A program made the position numbers and the translations under genes. Shown piece by piece: positions 27,781 through 35,388 of a stretch of DNA of 64,000 nucleotides. The notes under the pieces are model-generated. The model did no database searches and was not told the origin of the DNA. It was given only the letters and a program-made list of their open reading frames with translations. This stretch comes from Psychrilyobacter atlanticus DSM 19335 (lineage in GTDB: Bacteria > Fusobacteriota > Fusobacteriia > Fusobacteriales > Fusobacteriaceae), in contig NZ_KE384547.1 of assembly GCF_000426625.1 (NCBI RefSeq), forward strand, positions 62,001-126,000, written 5' to 3'. Each line of letters begins with the position of its first letter. Position 1 is the first letter of the stretch.

Positions 27781-27857
27781 TGGTGCCTTGAAATGGATTC
27801 GAACCATCGACCGCTCGGGTATGAACCGAGTGCTCTAGCCAACTGAGCTATCAAGGC
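27781..27857 (-). tRNA. tRNA-Met, elongator (anticodon CAT)
   Basis: Acceptor GCCTTGA/TCAAGGC fully paired, anticodon loop TTCATAC within a CGGTTCATACCCG arm typical of elongator Met. No initiator features; encoded CCA. Confidence 0.85.
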
Positions 27858-27861
27858 ATTT

Positions 27862-27937
27862 TGGTGGAGATAAGCGGGGTCGAACCGCTGACCTCCGCAG
27901 TGCAAGTGCGGCGCTCTCCCAACTGAGCTATATCCCC
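27862..27937 (-). tRNA. tRNA-Ala (anticodon TGC)
   Basis: Acceptor GGGGATA/TATCTCC with one G-U, anticodon loop CTTGCAC, encoded CCA. Here it sits in the tRNA array rather than in the 16S-23S spacer, which has no tRNA. Confidence 0.95.
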
Positions 27938-27941
27938 AAAA

Positions 27942-28018
<77 letters not shown>

Positions 28019-28023
28019 AGATA

Positions 28024-28108
28024 TGGTGGTTGGAGAAGGATTTGAACCTTCGAAGGCTGAGCCGGCAGATTTACAGTCTGCTCCCTTTGACCACTCGGGA
28101 ATCCAACC
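28024..28108 (-). tRNA. tRNA-Tyr (anticodon GTA)
   Basis: Acceptor GGTTGGA/TCCAACC, anticodon loop CTGTAAA, and a long variable arm as expected for bacterial tRNA-Tyr; encoded CCA. Confidence 0.95.
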
Positions 28109-28135
28109 ACACAATGTGTGTATAAATGTTTTAAA

Positions 28136-28223
28136 TGGTGCCTAGGGCGGGACTTGAACCCGCACGTCCACAGAGGACACGGGATTTTAAGTCCCGTGCG
28201 TCTACCGATTCCGCCACCCAGGC
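28136..28223 (-). tRNA. tRNA-Leu (anticodon TAA), copy A
   Basis: Class II tRNA of 88 bases with long variable arm, anticodon loop CTTAAAA, encoded CCA. Identical to 28802-28889 and sharing short flanks with it. Confidence 0.95.
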
Positions 28224-28265
28224 ATAATCATTTAGAACAATTATTTGTTTGTTTTTTATTTCATT

Positions 28266-28340
28266 TGGTAGTCCGTAGGGGAGTTGAACCCCTCCCGCTT
28301 GAGTGAAAACCAAGAATCCTAACCGATAGACGAACGGACC
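28266..28340 (-). tRNA. tRNA-Glu (anticodon TTC), copy B
   Basis: Identical in sequence to the tRNA at 27686-27760. Confidence 0.95.
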
Positions 28341-28356
28341 ACACTTTTGAAATAAA

Positions 28357-28433
28357 TGGTGGATCTAGCTGGAGTTGAACCAGCGACCACTCGGTTATGA
28401 GCCGAGTGCTCTAACCAACTGAGCTATAGATCC
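28357..28433 (-). tRNA. tRNA with CAT anticodon, probably tRNA-Ile2 (lysidine type)
   Basis: Acceptor GGATCTA/TAGATCC. The anticodon arm CGGCTCATAACCG is the form seen in Bacillus-type tRNA-Ile2, whose C34 is changed to lysidine by TilS to read AUA. The array already has an elongator and an initiator Met, which supports this. By anticodon alone it would be called Met. Confidence 0.8.
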
Positions 28434-28439
28434 ATATAA

Positions 28440-28516
<77 letters not shown>

Positions 28517-28521
28517 ATATA

Positions 28522-28597
28522 TGGTGCGCCACACAGGGTTTGAACCTGTGACAACTCGATTAAAAGTCGAGTGCTCTACCAGCTGAGCTAGTGGCGC
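28522..28597 (-). tRNA. tRNA-Lys (anticodon TTT), copy A
   Basis: Acceptor GCGCCAC/GTGGCGC, anticodon loop CTTTTAA, encoded CCA. Identical to the tRNA-Lys after 5S at 42744-42819. Confidence 0.95.
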
Positions 28598-28600
28598 ATA

Positions 28601-28676
<76 letters not shown>

Positions 28677-28702
28677 ATACATATATGGTTATTCAATTGT
28701 TT

Positions 28703-28779
<77 letters not shown>

Positions 28780-28801
28780 ACATGGATTTTTTTGTTTTAA
28801 A

Positions 28802-28889
28802 TGGTGCCTAGGGCGGGACTTGAACCCGCACGTCCACAGAGGACACGGGATTTTAAGTCCCGTGCGTCTACCGATTCCGCCACCCAGGC
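28802..28889 (-). tRNA. tRNA-Leu (anticodon TAA), copy B
   Basis: Identical to 28136-28223. First tRNA after the array promoter. Confidence 0.95.
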
Positions 28890-28964
28890 ATAATCATTTA
28901 AAACGTTTATTCTTTTCGTCTGTGAGTTCGTTGCGTTTTTCGCTTTCCCTCGCGGACAAGAAGA

Positions 28965-28993
28965 AGTATACCGTGTTTACAAGTTTTCGTCAA
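28965..28993 (-). promoter_or_regulatory. Strong stable-RNA promoter of the tRNA array
   Basis: Minus strand: TTGACG (28993-28988), 17-base spacer, TATACT (28970-28965), then a leader with a GC-rich discriminator (TTGTCCGCGAGGG). The spacer, -10, discriminator and leader match the rRNA operon promoter at 48082-48110 almost base for base. A/T-rich DNA before the -35 could be an UP element. GC-rich discriminators are usual in stringently controlled stable-RNA promoters. Confidence 0.88.
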
Positions 28994-29024
28994 CACTTTT
29001 TTTTGTTTTTTATGAAGTTTTTTT

Positions 29025-29708
29025 TTAATTCTTCTTACAAAAACTCTCAAACCCACATTTTTCACAGGTTTCATTGTTTTTTATAAAAAAATTTTTTTTA
29101 TTTTTTTTTATTTCACCTATTAATTCTTTTAATATTTTTTTATTTTTTTCATGTTTTTTTTCATTATATTCTATAAAAATTTTATTTCCAGGGTAATTTA
29201 ATTGAAAATATTCCATACTAATATCATTTATTTTCTTCTTTGGAAATATTTTTTTAAAATTTTCTCCTAAAAGAAACATATAAACTTTAGTCTGAATACT
29301 CTCCTCCATAACTCCTACGTTATATGGGTTTTTATTTGTTTTAAAATCTACTATCTTTATTTTATCATCTTCTATAATAAGCAGGTCATATTTCGCCATA
29401 AGCCTGATCTCATCCTTATCCTGCCTTATCTCAACTTCACTCTTGCAGTCTACTTTTTCAGGATATCTTTTCTCTAGTACATCCATCCACTCCAAAAGCT
29501 GTTCATCTCTTATATAGAAATAATCTTTCATCCCATTAAAATATCTTTCAGCTAAAATATGAAAATCAGTTCCCCTCTCTATACTCTTTTTTAATTCAGG
29601 ATCTACTCCCCTTCCCGATATACCATCTATATAAATATATTCAAACATCTTTGGACACCTCTGAAAGGTTCCCAATGAATTTTGACTATAATAAAAAGAT
29701 TTTTCCAT
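29025..29708 (-). CDS. PD-(D/E)XK nuclease family protein (RecB/AddB-like nuclease domain)
   Basis: A 227-residue protein starting MEKSFYYSQNSLGTFQRCPKMFEY. MAKYDLLIIEDDKIKIVDFKTNK carries the PD-(D/E)XK residues (D, later DxK), and the C-terminal CEKCGFESFC plus the N-terminal QRCPKMF cysteine make the four-cysteine iron-sulfur pattern of AddB/Cas4-type nucleases. ATG at 29708 has AAGGAG 9 bases upstream. It follows a UvrD-type helicase, so the pair could process DNA ends together. Not a Cas4 by context, since no CRISPR is near. Confidence 0.85.
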   Translation of the reverse strand: MEKSFYYSQNSLGTFQRCPKMFEYIYIDGISGRGVDPELKKSIERGTDFHILAERYFNGMKDYFYIRDEQLLEWMDVLEKRYPEKVDCKSEVEIRQDKDEIRLMAKYDLLIIEDDKIKIVDFKTNKNPYNVGVMEESIQTKVYMFLLGENFKKIFPKKKINDISMEYFQLNYPGNKIFIEYNEKKHEKNKKILKELIGEIKKNKKNFFIKNNETCEKCGFESFCKKN

Positions 29709-29739
29709 ATATTTCAACTCCTTTTTGTTCAAAGATTCC

Positions 29740-29773
29740 TAGAGTAGGCTAATTCATGAATTAGCCTACTCTA
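29740..29773 (-). other. 34-bp perfect palindrome between helicase and nuclease genes
   Basis: Two 17-base arms (29740-29756 and 29757-29773) are exact reverse complements. It begins 3 bases after the helicase stop codon. No T-run follows on the minus strand, so it is not a standard terminator; it may be an RNA-stabilising or processing hairpin, or a protein-binding site. Confidence 0.75.
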
Positions 29774-29775
29774 TA

Positions 29776-31908
29776 TTAATTAACTCTGCTTTTTATAAAC
29801 TTTTCTATTTCTCCTAAATAATAAACTCCATTTTCTACATTTCCACTAATCATGAGATATTCTTTGGCTCTGGTTATCCCTACATAGAGCAGTCTTGTAT
29901 TTTCCGCTAGTTTTTCTAACTTATTCTTTACTATCCCTATCTCTGTCTCTCTATCTATAAACTCCCTTTCAAACTCTTTTTCTGTAAAAATTTGAGGATA
30001 TTCATATTCCTTCTTTAGATAATAACATTGGCCATAGTTAGTTTCATTGAGGTGTACAGGAAAAGTCCTATTGTCCACTCCAACTAAGTAAACAAAATCC
30101 CACTCCATCCCCTTACTCCTATGATAGCTAGATAAGGTTACCTTGAATTTCTCTTTATTTTCTAAAATTCCTTCCTCTTCAACAGCCTTAGCCATATAAC
30201 TAAATTCACTGTTCTTTGCTTTTTTCAAATTAGAAGCTAGATCCAGTAAACTCCATTTAGGATTATATTTTAATATTTTCTTCAGATCATAGGATATTTT
30301 TTCTATCAACAATTTTTTCTCACCATGAATTTCAAATATCTCTCCTATAAATACAATCACTTTTTCCAACGAACTTTGATTCAGATCCAACACAGCTCGA
30401 ATTTTTTTCAGAATAGCTTTATATTTTTTTAATGAAGGTTTATCCAGTTTTGGATACTCTTCACTATAAAGAACATCTTCTAAAAGGTTGTTTCTTATAA
30501 ATTGGGAGAATATTTCCCTGACTTCTTTTTCATCATCTGCAAAAAAATTATCTTCCAAAAGTTTAATCAATCTTTTATTTTCAAATGGCCTAGCCAGATA
30601 TTCCAAAAAATCTCCTAAGAAATTCATGAGCTCCAACAAACTTTCTGGAATATCACTGAGAATCTGAAAATCTATTTTTTTCCTCCTAAATATCCTGGCC
30701 ACTTCATCTATCCTGTAATTGGTAGGCAGAAGGATCCCTATACTTTTCTCGGGGTATTTTTTTATAAATCCCTCTATCCCCCTTATCAACCTATCTCTTT
30801 CCTCTTCCCATCCTAAAACTTTTACAGTTTTAACCCCATATCCATCTACCTTTGGATTAGAAGGTGTCTCACCCTCCAATACAGGCTTTATAATCTGTGG
30901 TTGCAAGGCTGTCCTTACCTTTTCAAGAGGATGTCTTACAGTCACAGTTTGTACTAGATGGTTAGCTACCTCTATTATATTCCTAGTGCTTCTGCCTGCC
31001 GTAAACATCTCCACCTTTGGATTAGACTTTATAAAACTTTTAAATATCTCAGGTGAACTGGAAGTAAATGTCCCTAAGATACTCTGATTGGGATCTCCTA
31101 CTTTGACTAAATTCCCATTTGTTATCAAATTTATTATCTTATTTTGGAGGTTGTTACTGTCCTGAGCTTCATCTTCAAAAATATATCTATATCTTAATTT
31201 TAGTTCCTCTACCAAAGCAGGAGTTTGTTTCAACAATTTATAGGTATAAAATAAGATGTCGTCATAGTCCAAAACACCTTCTTTTTTGCATTTCATATCA
31301 TATCTATAAAACAACTCTCCTACAACCCTCAACAAACTGTCTTTCCTGTATTTTTTACTATAACTATATAGCCTTTTAGCAGTCATCCCCTTATTTTTCA
31401 TCACACTGATCATCTTTAGTGTTAAATTAACTAGTTCCTTGTCCCACCTGACCTGCATTCCATTTCCACTATATTTGGAATCTAAGAATGAATCTAAATC
31501 TTTAGGTTTTTCCCTCCTATACTCCATCACAACTAAACTCATCAAATAATATCTATTAGCATCTGTCATAGTTTGAAATCCCTCTGTGATCCCCACACTG
31601 TCCCCATGCTCCCTTAAAAGATCCGATCCCACCTTATGGATAGTTTTTATTTGAAATTTTCTATAGAGCTCATATTCGCCTCTTTTTTGAAGTAGTTCCA
31701 TTATTCTATGTTTAAAATTGTTTACAGATGAATTCATATAGGTTAAGATCAAAATTTCTTCTTCCCCTTCTAACTGTTTCACTAATTTAGCAGCTAACCT
31801 ACTGAGTATAAAAGTCTTCCCTCCTCCAGGAACTGCCGGGATGGCCATCTTTCCAGAGGTATAGTTCATAATCAATTCTTGCTCCCGTCTATATCTAATC
31901 CCTTCCAT
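29776..31908 (-). CDS. UvrD/Rep-family DNA helicase
   Basis: A 710-residue SF1A helicase. Motif I is PAVPGGGKTF near residue 25, motif II FEDEAQDSNNLQ near 247, motif III KVGDPNQSILGTF, motif V SSYHRSKGMEWDFVYLVGVDNRTFP near 600 and motif VI LLYVGITRAKEYLMIS near 675. It unwinds DNA 3' to 5' using ATP. No nuclease domain is fused; the PD-(D/E)XK protein encoded next may supply it, as in a split AddA-like arrangement. GGAGGAG precedes the ATG. Confidence 0.9.
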   Translation of the reverse strand: MEGIRYRREQELIMNYTSGKMAIPAVPGGGKTFILSRLAAKLVKQLEGEEEILILTYMNSSVNNFKHRIMELLQKRGEYELYRKFQIKTIHKVGSDLLREHGDSVGITEGFQTMTDANRYYLMSLVVMEYRREKPKDLDSFLDSKYSGNGMQVRWDKELVNLTLKMISVMKNKGMTAKRLYSYSKKYRKDSLLRVVGELFYRYDMKCKKEGVLDYDDILFYTYKLLKQTPALVEELKLRYRYIFEDEAQDSNNLQNKIINLITNGNLVKVGDPNQSILGTFTSSSPEIFKSFIKSNPKVEMFTAGRSTRNIIEVANHLVQTVTVRHPLEKVRTALQPQIIKPVLEGETPSNPKVDGYGVKTVKVLGWEEERDRLIRGIEGFIKKYPEKSIGILLPTNYRIDEVARIFRRKKIDFQILSDIPESLLELMNFLGDFLEYLARPFENKRLIKLLEDNFFADDEKEVREIFSQFIRNNLLEDVLYSEEYPKLDKPSLKKYKAILKKIRAVLDLNQSSLEKVIVFIGEIFEIHGEKKLLIEKISYDLKKILKYNPKWSLLDLASNLKKAKNSEFSYMAKAVEEEGILENKEKFKVTLSSYHRSKGMEWDFVYLVGVDNRTFPVHLNETNYGQCYYLKKEYEYPQIFTEKEFEREFIDRETEIGIVKNKLEKLAENTRLLYVGITRAKEYLMISGNVENGVYYLGEIEKFIKSRVN

Positions 31909-32028
31909 AAACTCCTCCCGCTTTCTCTTTTTTTTAAATTATATATTTTTTTTATTCCAACTCCTAATTTTAATTTCCACCCTTCAAAAACGAACCACTT
32001 TTAACCACCAAAAACTTAAAATTTACGC

Positions 32029-32057
32029 TTGAATTTTAATCGTTAAAATTATATACT
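32029..32057 (+). promoter_or_regulatory. Promoter of the small 50-residue gene, with overlapping inverted repeat
   Basis: TTGAAT (32029-32034), 17-base spacer and TATACT (32052-32057). GTTAAA at 32042-32047 and TTTAAC at 32061-32066 form an inverted repeat across the -10 box that could bind a repressor. Confidence 0.6.
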
Positions 32058-32112
32058 ATCTTTAACAATTAAGAGAAAAAAATCACATAGAGTGGTTGAG
32101 GGGGAAAACAAC

Positions 32113-32265
32113 ATGAGATATAGAGTAGTTTTAGAAGAGAAAAAAAAGAACAAAGTTGAGATAAAGACAGTAACTTGCCACGTAGGAGTAAAGGGAAATA
32201 TTGAGGAATATGCTAACTATTATTCATATGACAACAAATCGACAATCTTAAGTGTCTATAAATAG
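32113..32265 (+). CDS. Small protein of 50 residues, unknown function
   Basis: Reads MRYRVVLEEKKKNKVEIKTV, then a segment with TCHVGVKGNIEEYANYYSYD, ending LSVYK. A GAGGGGG ribosome site lies 8 bases before the ATG, a sigma-70-type promoter is 55 bases upstream and a terminator starts 9 bases after the stop, so this is a complete single-gene unit. Charged beta-type N-terminus, one cysteine, no membrane segment. No family recognised. Confidence 0.75.
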   Translation: MRYRVVLEEKKKNKVEIKTVTCHVGVKGNIEEYANYYSYDNKSTILSVYK

Positions 32266-32273
32266 ATTATTCT

Positions 32274-32296
32274 AAGGGGCTTTGCCTCTTTTTTTA
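32274..32296 (+). terminator. Terminator of the small gene
   Basis: AGGGGC-TTT-GCCTCT stem followed by a run of T. The stretch 32297-32390 holds nothing else recognisable. Confidence 0.75.
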
Positions 32297-32395
32297 TTAA
32301 AAAAAACTACCAACCCCTAAGAATTACAAATGAAACAAAATAATTCCTTCCATTTAAAGAGGAAATTTAAATTTTTATTTAATAAGTTTATAGTA

Positions 32396-32415
32396 TATAA
32401 TAGTACCGAACTATT
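32396..32415 (+). promoter_or_regulatory. Candidate -10 and inverted repeat before the amino-acid ABC operon
   Basis: TATAAT at 32396-32401 overlaps an inverted repeat AATAGT-accga-ACTATT (32399-32415), about 40 bases before the binding-protein start. The -35 box is weak, so this is tentative. Confidence 0.4.
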
Positions 32416-32451
32416 GTTTACAAATTAACTCAAAAATCCAAGGAGGAATTT

Positions 32452-33225
32452 ATGAAAAAAATTATATTTTTATTTTTAACCATCTTTAGCGTTATTACCT
32501 TTGGACAGAAACCTTTAGTGGTAGGAATGGAACTGGCTTATCCTCCATTCGAAACTACCGATAAATATGGAAACCCCAGTGGTTTTAGTGTAGACATGGC
32601 CACAGACCTAGGAAAATATCTAGGCAGAGAAGTTGTCATCGAAAATATGGCATATGGAGGTCTTATCCCTGCACTCAGGACTGAAAAGGTCGATATTATC
32701 TTATCATCTATGAGTATCACAGACAGAAGAAAGAGATCTATCAATTTTTCTACTCCCTATGCAAAATCAAATCTTGCAATTTTAGCCAACCAAAATAGCG
32801 GGATAAAAGATCCTATGGACCTGAATAAAAAAGGTAAAAAGGTAGCAGTAAAACAAGGAACTACAGGCCATGTAGTAGCTATGAAAACCTTTCCAAAAGC
32901 TGACATCTTAGTCTTTGAAAAGGAAAGCGCATGCATCTTAGAAGTTACCCAGGGAAAAGTGGATGCTTTTATATATGACCCACTAACAATTTTAAAAAAT
33001 TGGAAAAAAAATAAAAGTACAACTGAACCTATCCTAAAACCCTTTGAGGAAACTCCTCAATATTGGGCTATTGCATACAATAAAAATAACAACAAATTAG
33101 GAGAAAAAATAAATAAATTTATAGAGAGTTATAAAAAAGACGGAAGTTTAGATAGATTAGCTGACAAATATCTTGCTGAACCTAAAGAGGAATTTGAAAA
33201 AAGAGATATACCTTTTTTCCTATAA
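32452..33225 (+). CDS. Amino-acid ABC transporter periplasmic binding protein (SBP family 3)
   Basis: A 257-residue protein with a signal peptide of about 18 residues (no lipobox cysteine, so a soluble periplasmic protein). Mature part: LVVGMELAYPPFETTDKYGNPSGFSVDMA, the PROSITE-type family 3 signature, and ILSSMSITDRRKRSINFSTPYA, where the arginine contacts the amino-acid carboxylate. First gene of a three-gene operon with permease and ATPase. Substrate is a polar amino acid; which one is unclear. Confidence 0.93.
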   Translation: MKKIIFLFLTIFSVITFGQKPLVVGMELAYPPFETTDKYGNPSGFSVDMATDLGKYLGREVVIENMAYGGLIPALRTEKVDIILSSMSITDRRKRSINFSTPYAKSNLAILANQNSGIKDPMDLNKKGKKVAVKQGTTGHVVAMKTFPKADILVFEKESACILEVTQGKVDAFIYDPLTILKNWKKNKSTTEPILKPFEETPQYWAIAYNKNNNKLGEKINKFIESYKKDGSLDRLADKYLAEPKEEFEKRDIPFFL

Positions 33226-33228
33226 CAT

Positions 33229-34020
33229 ATGAAAATTAAAGACTTATTCTATGCTAAAGATGATAAATTCGATATAACTTTGTCAGCAAAAATAGTTAAT
33301 ACTACACTCATCTTAATCATAGGAATTATATTTTGGAACTACGCTTTCAGCAGATTAAACTATGAATCTCAAGGACTTTCAGTTTTTTTAGAATTTAAAT
33401 ATAAATTTATCTTTGGTTTTTTTATAACCATTATGATCTCTATATTTTCTTTAATTTGTAGTCTAATCATCGGAAGCCTTTTAGCTATGGGTCAAAAAAG
33501 TAGATTTTTGCCCCTTCATTATTTTACTAAGATCTTCATCGAGATAATTAGAGGAACCCCTCTTATTGTCCAAGTTTACCTATTTTTCTATGTAGTAGGA
33601 ACGGCCTTGAACATAAATAACCGTTATATTATGGGTATCCTTATCATGGCTACTTTTTCTGGTGCATATGTTGCAGAAATTATCAGAGGCGGGATAGACA
33701 GCATCGATAAAACACAGATTGAATCAGCCAAAGCTTTGGGGTTTACCAATTTTCAAAAATATAGATATATCATCCTGCCCCAGGTTATAAAAAGGGTAAT
33801 GCCTCCCCTTGCAGGACAATTTGCATCCCTTATCAAGGATTCATCACTTCTATCTATAATTGCAGTAAATGAATTTACAAAAAATGTTCAGGAAGTAGAT
33901 TCCATTACATTTACTCCCATTGAAAATTATGCCGTATTAGCTCTAGGATATATCTTATTGACCTATCCTATCTCCCACCTATCAAAAAAATTAGAAAAGA
34001 GGTTTTCATATGGAGATTAA
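33229..34020 (+). CDS. Amino-acid ABC transporter permease (HisM/GlnP-type)
   Basis: A 263-residue inner-membrane protein with five or six segments. EIIRGTPLIVQVYLFFY and the cytoplasmic EAA loop ESAKALGFTNFQKYRYIILPQ identify the polar amino-acid permease family. It has an N-terminal extension of about 60 residues with one extra membrane segment. Starts 3 bases after the binding-protein stop and overlaps the ATPase by 11 bases. Confidence 0.93.
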   Translation: MKIKDLFYAKDDKFDITLSAKIVNTTLILIIGIIFWNYAFSRLNYESQGLSVFLEFKYKFIFGFFITIMISIFSLICSLIIGSLLAMGQKSRFLPLHYFTKIFIEIIRGTPLIVQVYLFFYVVGTALNINNRYIMGILIMATFSGAYVAEIIRGGIDSIDKTQIESAKALGFTNFQKYRYIILPQVIKRVMPPLAGQFASLIKDSSLLSIIAVNEFTKNVQEVDSITFTPIENYAVLALGYILLTYPISHLSKKLEKRFSYGD

Positions 34021-34741
34021 TATATCAAATTTAAATAAAAAGTACGGAGACCAGATTGTTCTAAATAATTTAGAGCTGAATATAAAAGGAGTTCATTCCT
34101 TGGTCATTATCGGCCCTTCTGGAGGAGGGAAATCTACTCTATTGCGAATATTAGCAGGCTTAGAGATCCCAGAAGAAGGAGATATCACCATAAACAATAA
34201 AAATATCTTGTTTAAGGAAACTGAGCTCTACAACTATAGAAAAACCATAGGAATGGTCTTTCAAGCATTTAACCTTTTTCCTCATTTGTCAGCGATAAAC
34301 AACATCACACTGCCCTTGGAAAAAGTTCATAAGATCAAAAAAAATGAAGCAAATCTAAGGGCTAGAACTCTCTTGGATAAGTTTCAATTGGGAGAGCACG
34401 GTCATAAATATCCATCCCAATTATCAGGAGGACAGCAACAACGTGTAGCAATAGCCCGGGCTGTTGCTCTTGATTCTCAGTTTTTACTCTTAGATGAACC
34501 TACTTCGGCATTGGATCCAGCTCTGACTTCTGAAGTATTAGACAGTATTTTAGAGTTAAAAAAAGAGAAAAAAGATTTAATATTAGTTACCCACGAGATG
34601 GGATTTGCCAAAAATGTAGCGGATTATATCCTCTTTATAGATGGTGGTAAAGTTGTAGAAGCCGGAGAAGCTGGTTCTATATTTAGTAATCCTCAGACAC
34701 CTGAATTAAAAGAATTTTTAGGAAAAACCTTAAAATATTAA
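34010..34741 (+). CDS. Amino-acid ABC transporter ATP-binding protein (GlnQ-type)
   Basis: A 243-residue ATPase with Walker A GPSGGGKST near residue 37, Q-loop VFQAFNLFPH, signature LSGGQQQRVAIARA, Walker B FLLLDEPTSALDP and H-loop VTHEM. It powers the transporter formed with the two preceding products. Confidence 0.95.
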   Translation: MEINISNLNKKYGDQIVLNNLELNIKGVHSLVIIGPSGGGKSTLLRILAGLEIPEEGDITINNKNILFKETELYNYRKTIGMVFQAFNLFPHLSAINNITLPLEKVHKIKKNEANLRARTLLDKFQLGEHGHKYPSQLSGGQQQRVAIARAVALDSQFLLLDEPTSALDPALTSEVLDSILELKKEKKDLILVTHEMGFAKNVADYILFIDGGKVVEAGEAGSIFSNPQTPELKEFLGKTLKY

Positions 34742-34839
34742 AAGACAAGGTGACCTTGCATCTAAACAAGCATAATTTAGGTTTTCATGATCTCTAAAAA
34801 ATATTGTTGATGTCACTCGCTGATGTAATTTCTTATACT

Positions 34840-34887
34840 AAAAAAAGATATTTCTGCATTACTTCTAATGCAGAAATATCTTTTTTT
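34840..34887. terminator. Bidirectional terminator between convergent genes
   Basis: Perfect 22-bp stem (34840-34861 with 34866-34887) around a CTTC loop, with A-run on one side and T-run on the other. It serves the ABC operon on the plus strand and the GIY-YIG gene on the minus strand. Confidence 0.92.
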
Positions 34888-34923
34888 AATTCCCTGTTAT
34901 CAATTAAAATAATTACAAGTTTT

Positions 34924-35238
34924 TTATTTCAAATCCCATTCTAATATTTTTTTTATCTCTATCTGCTTCTCTTCGTATATCAAATTAACCAAATACTCTC
35001 CATCTGTATAGAATAGGATTTTTTTCTTTTTCGTATGCTTTTTTATAAAATACTCCACCCTGCAGGCTTGGGATTTCGTTTTTGTCTCCCAAAGGGATAA
35101 AAGTTCGAATGGTCCCCTTCCCCTGGTATACTTAGCTCCCTCTCCACTCTTGTGAGCCTCTATTCTTTTCTCAACATCATTGGTTATACCCGTATAGACA
35201 CTTCCATCTCCACATCCTAACATATATATATAATACAT
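34924..35238 (-). CDS. GIY-YIG endonuclease-domain protein (UPF0213/YhbQ-like)
   Basis: A 104-residue protein beginning MYYIYMLGCGDGSVYTGITNDVEKRI, the GIY-YIG signature with the second YTGIT strand and the catalytic arginine in RIEAHKSGEGAKYTRGRGP. Such small proteins are often called UPF0213; cellular role uncertain, possibly DNA repair. ATG at 35238 is chosen since GAGGTG lies 6 bases upstream; an ATG at 35283 lacks a ribosome site. Confidence 0.88.
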   Translation of the reverse strand: MYYIYMLGCGDGSVYTGITNDVEKRIEAHKSGEGAKYTRGRGPFELLSLWETKTKSQACRVEYFIKKHTKKKKILFYTDGEYLVNLIYEEKQIEIKKILEWDLK

Positions 35239-35324
35239 CCCATCCACCTCTATTTTTAGCTCTATTTTTACAAAAACATTCATTACTTAAGTTTATTTCA
35301 CTTTTTTTTTACCTATAAATAAAG

Positions 35325-35330
35325 TATAAT
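35325..35330 (+). promoter_or_regulatory. Candidate -10 box of the DUF1576-like gene
   Basis: TATAAT 59 bases before the start; the expected -35 position is a T-run, so support is limited. Confidence 0.35.
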
Positions 35331-35388
35331 ATAAGTCTATACCAATTGTAAAGATTGGGGTTTATTGTATTTTATTAGGAGGATTTTT

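Noticed and set aside
29025-29708. Considered Cas4 for the Fe-S PD-(D/E)XK nuclease
   Set aside because: No cas genes or repeat array occur in the window and the partner is a UvrD-type helicase.
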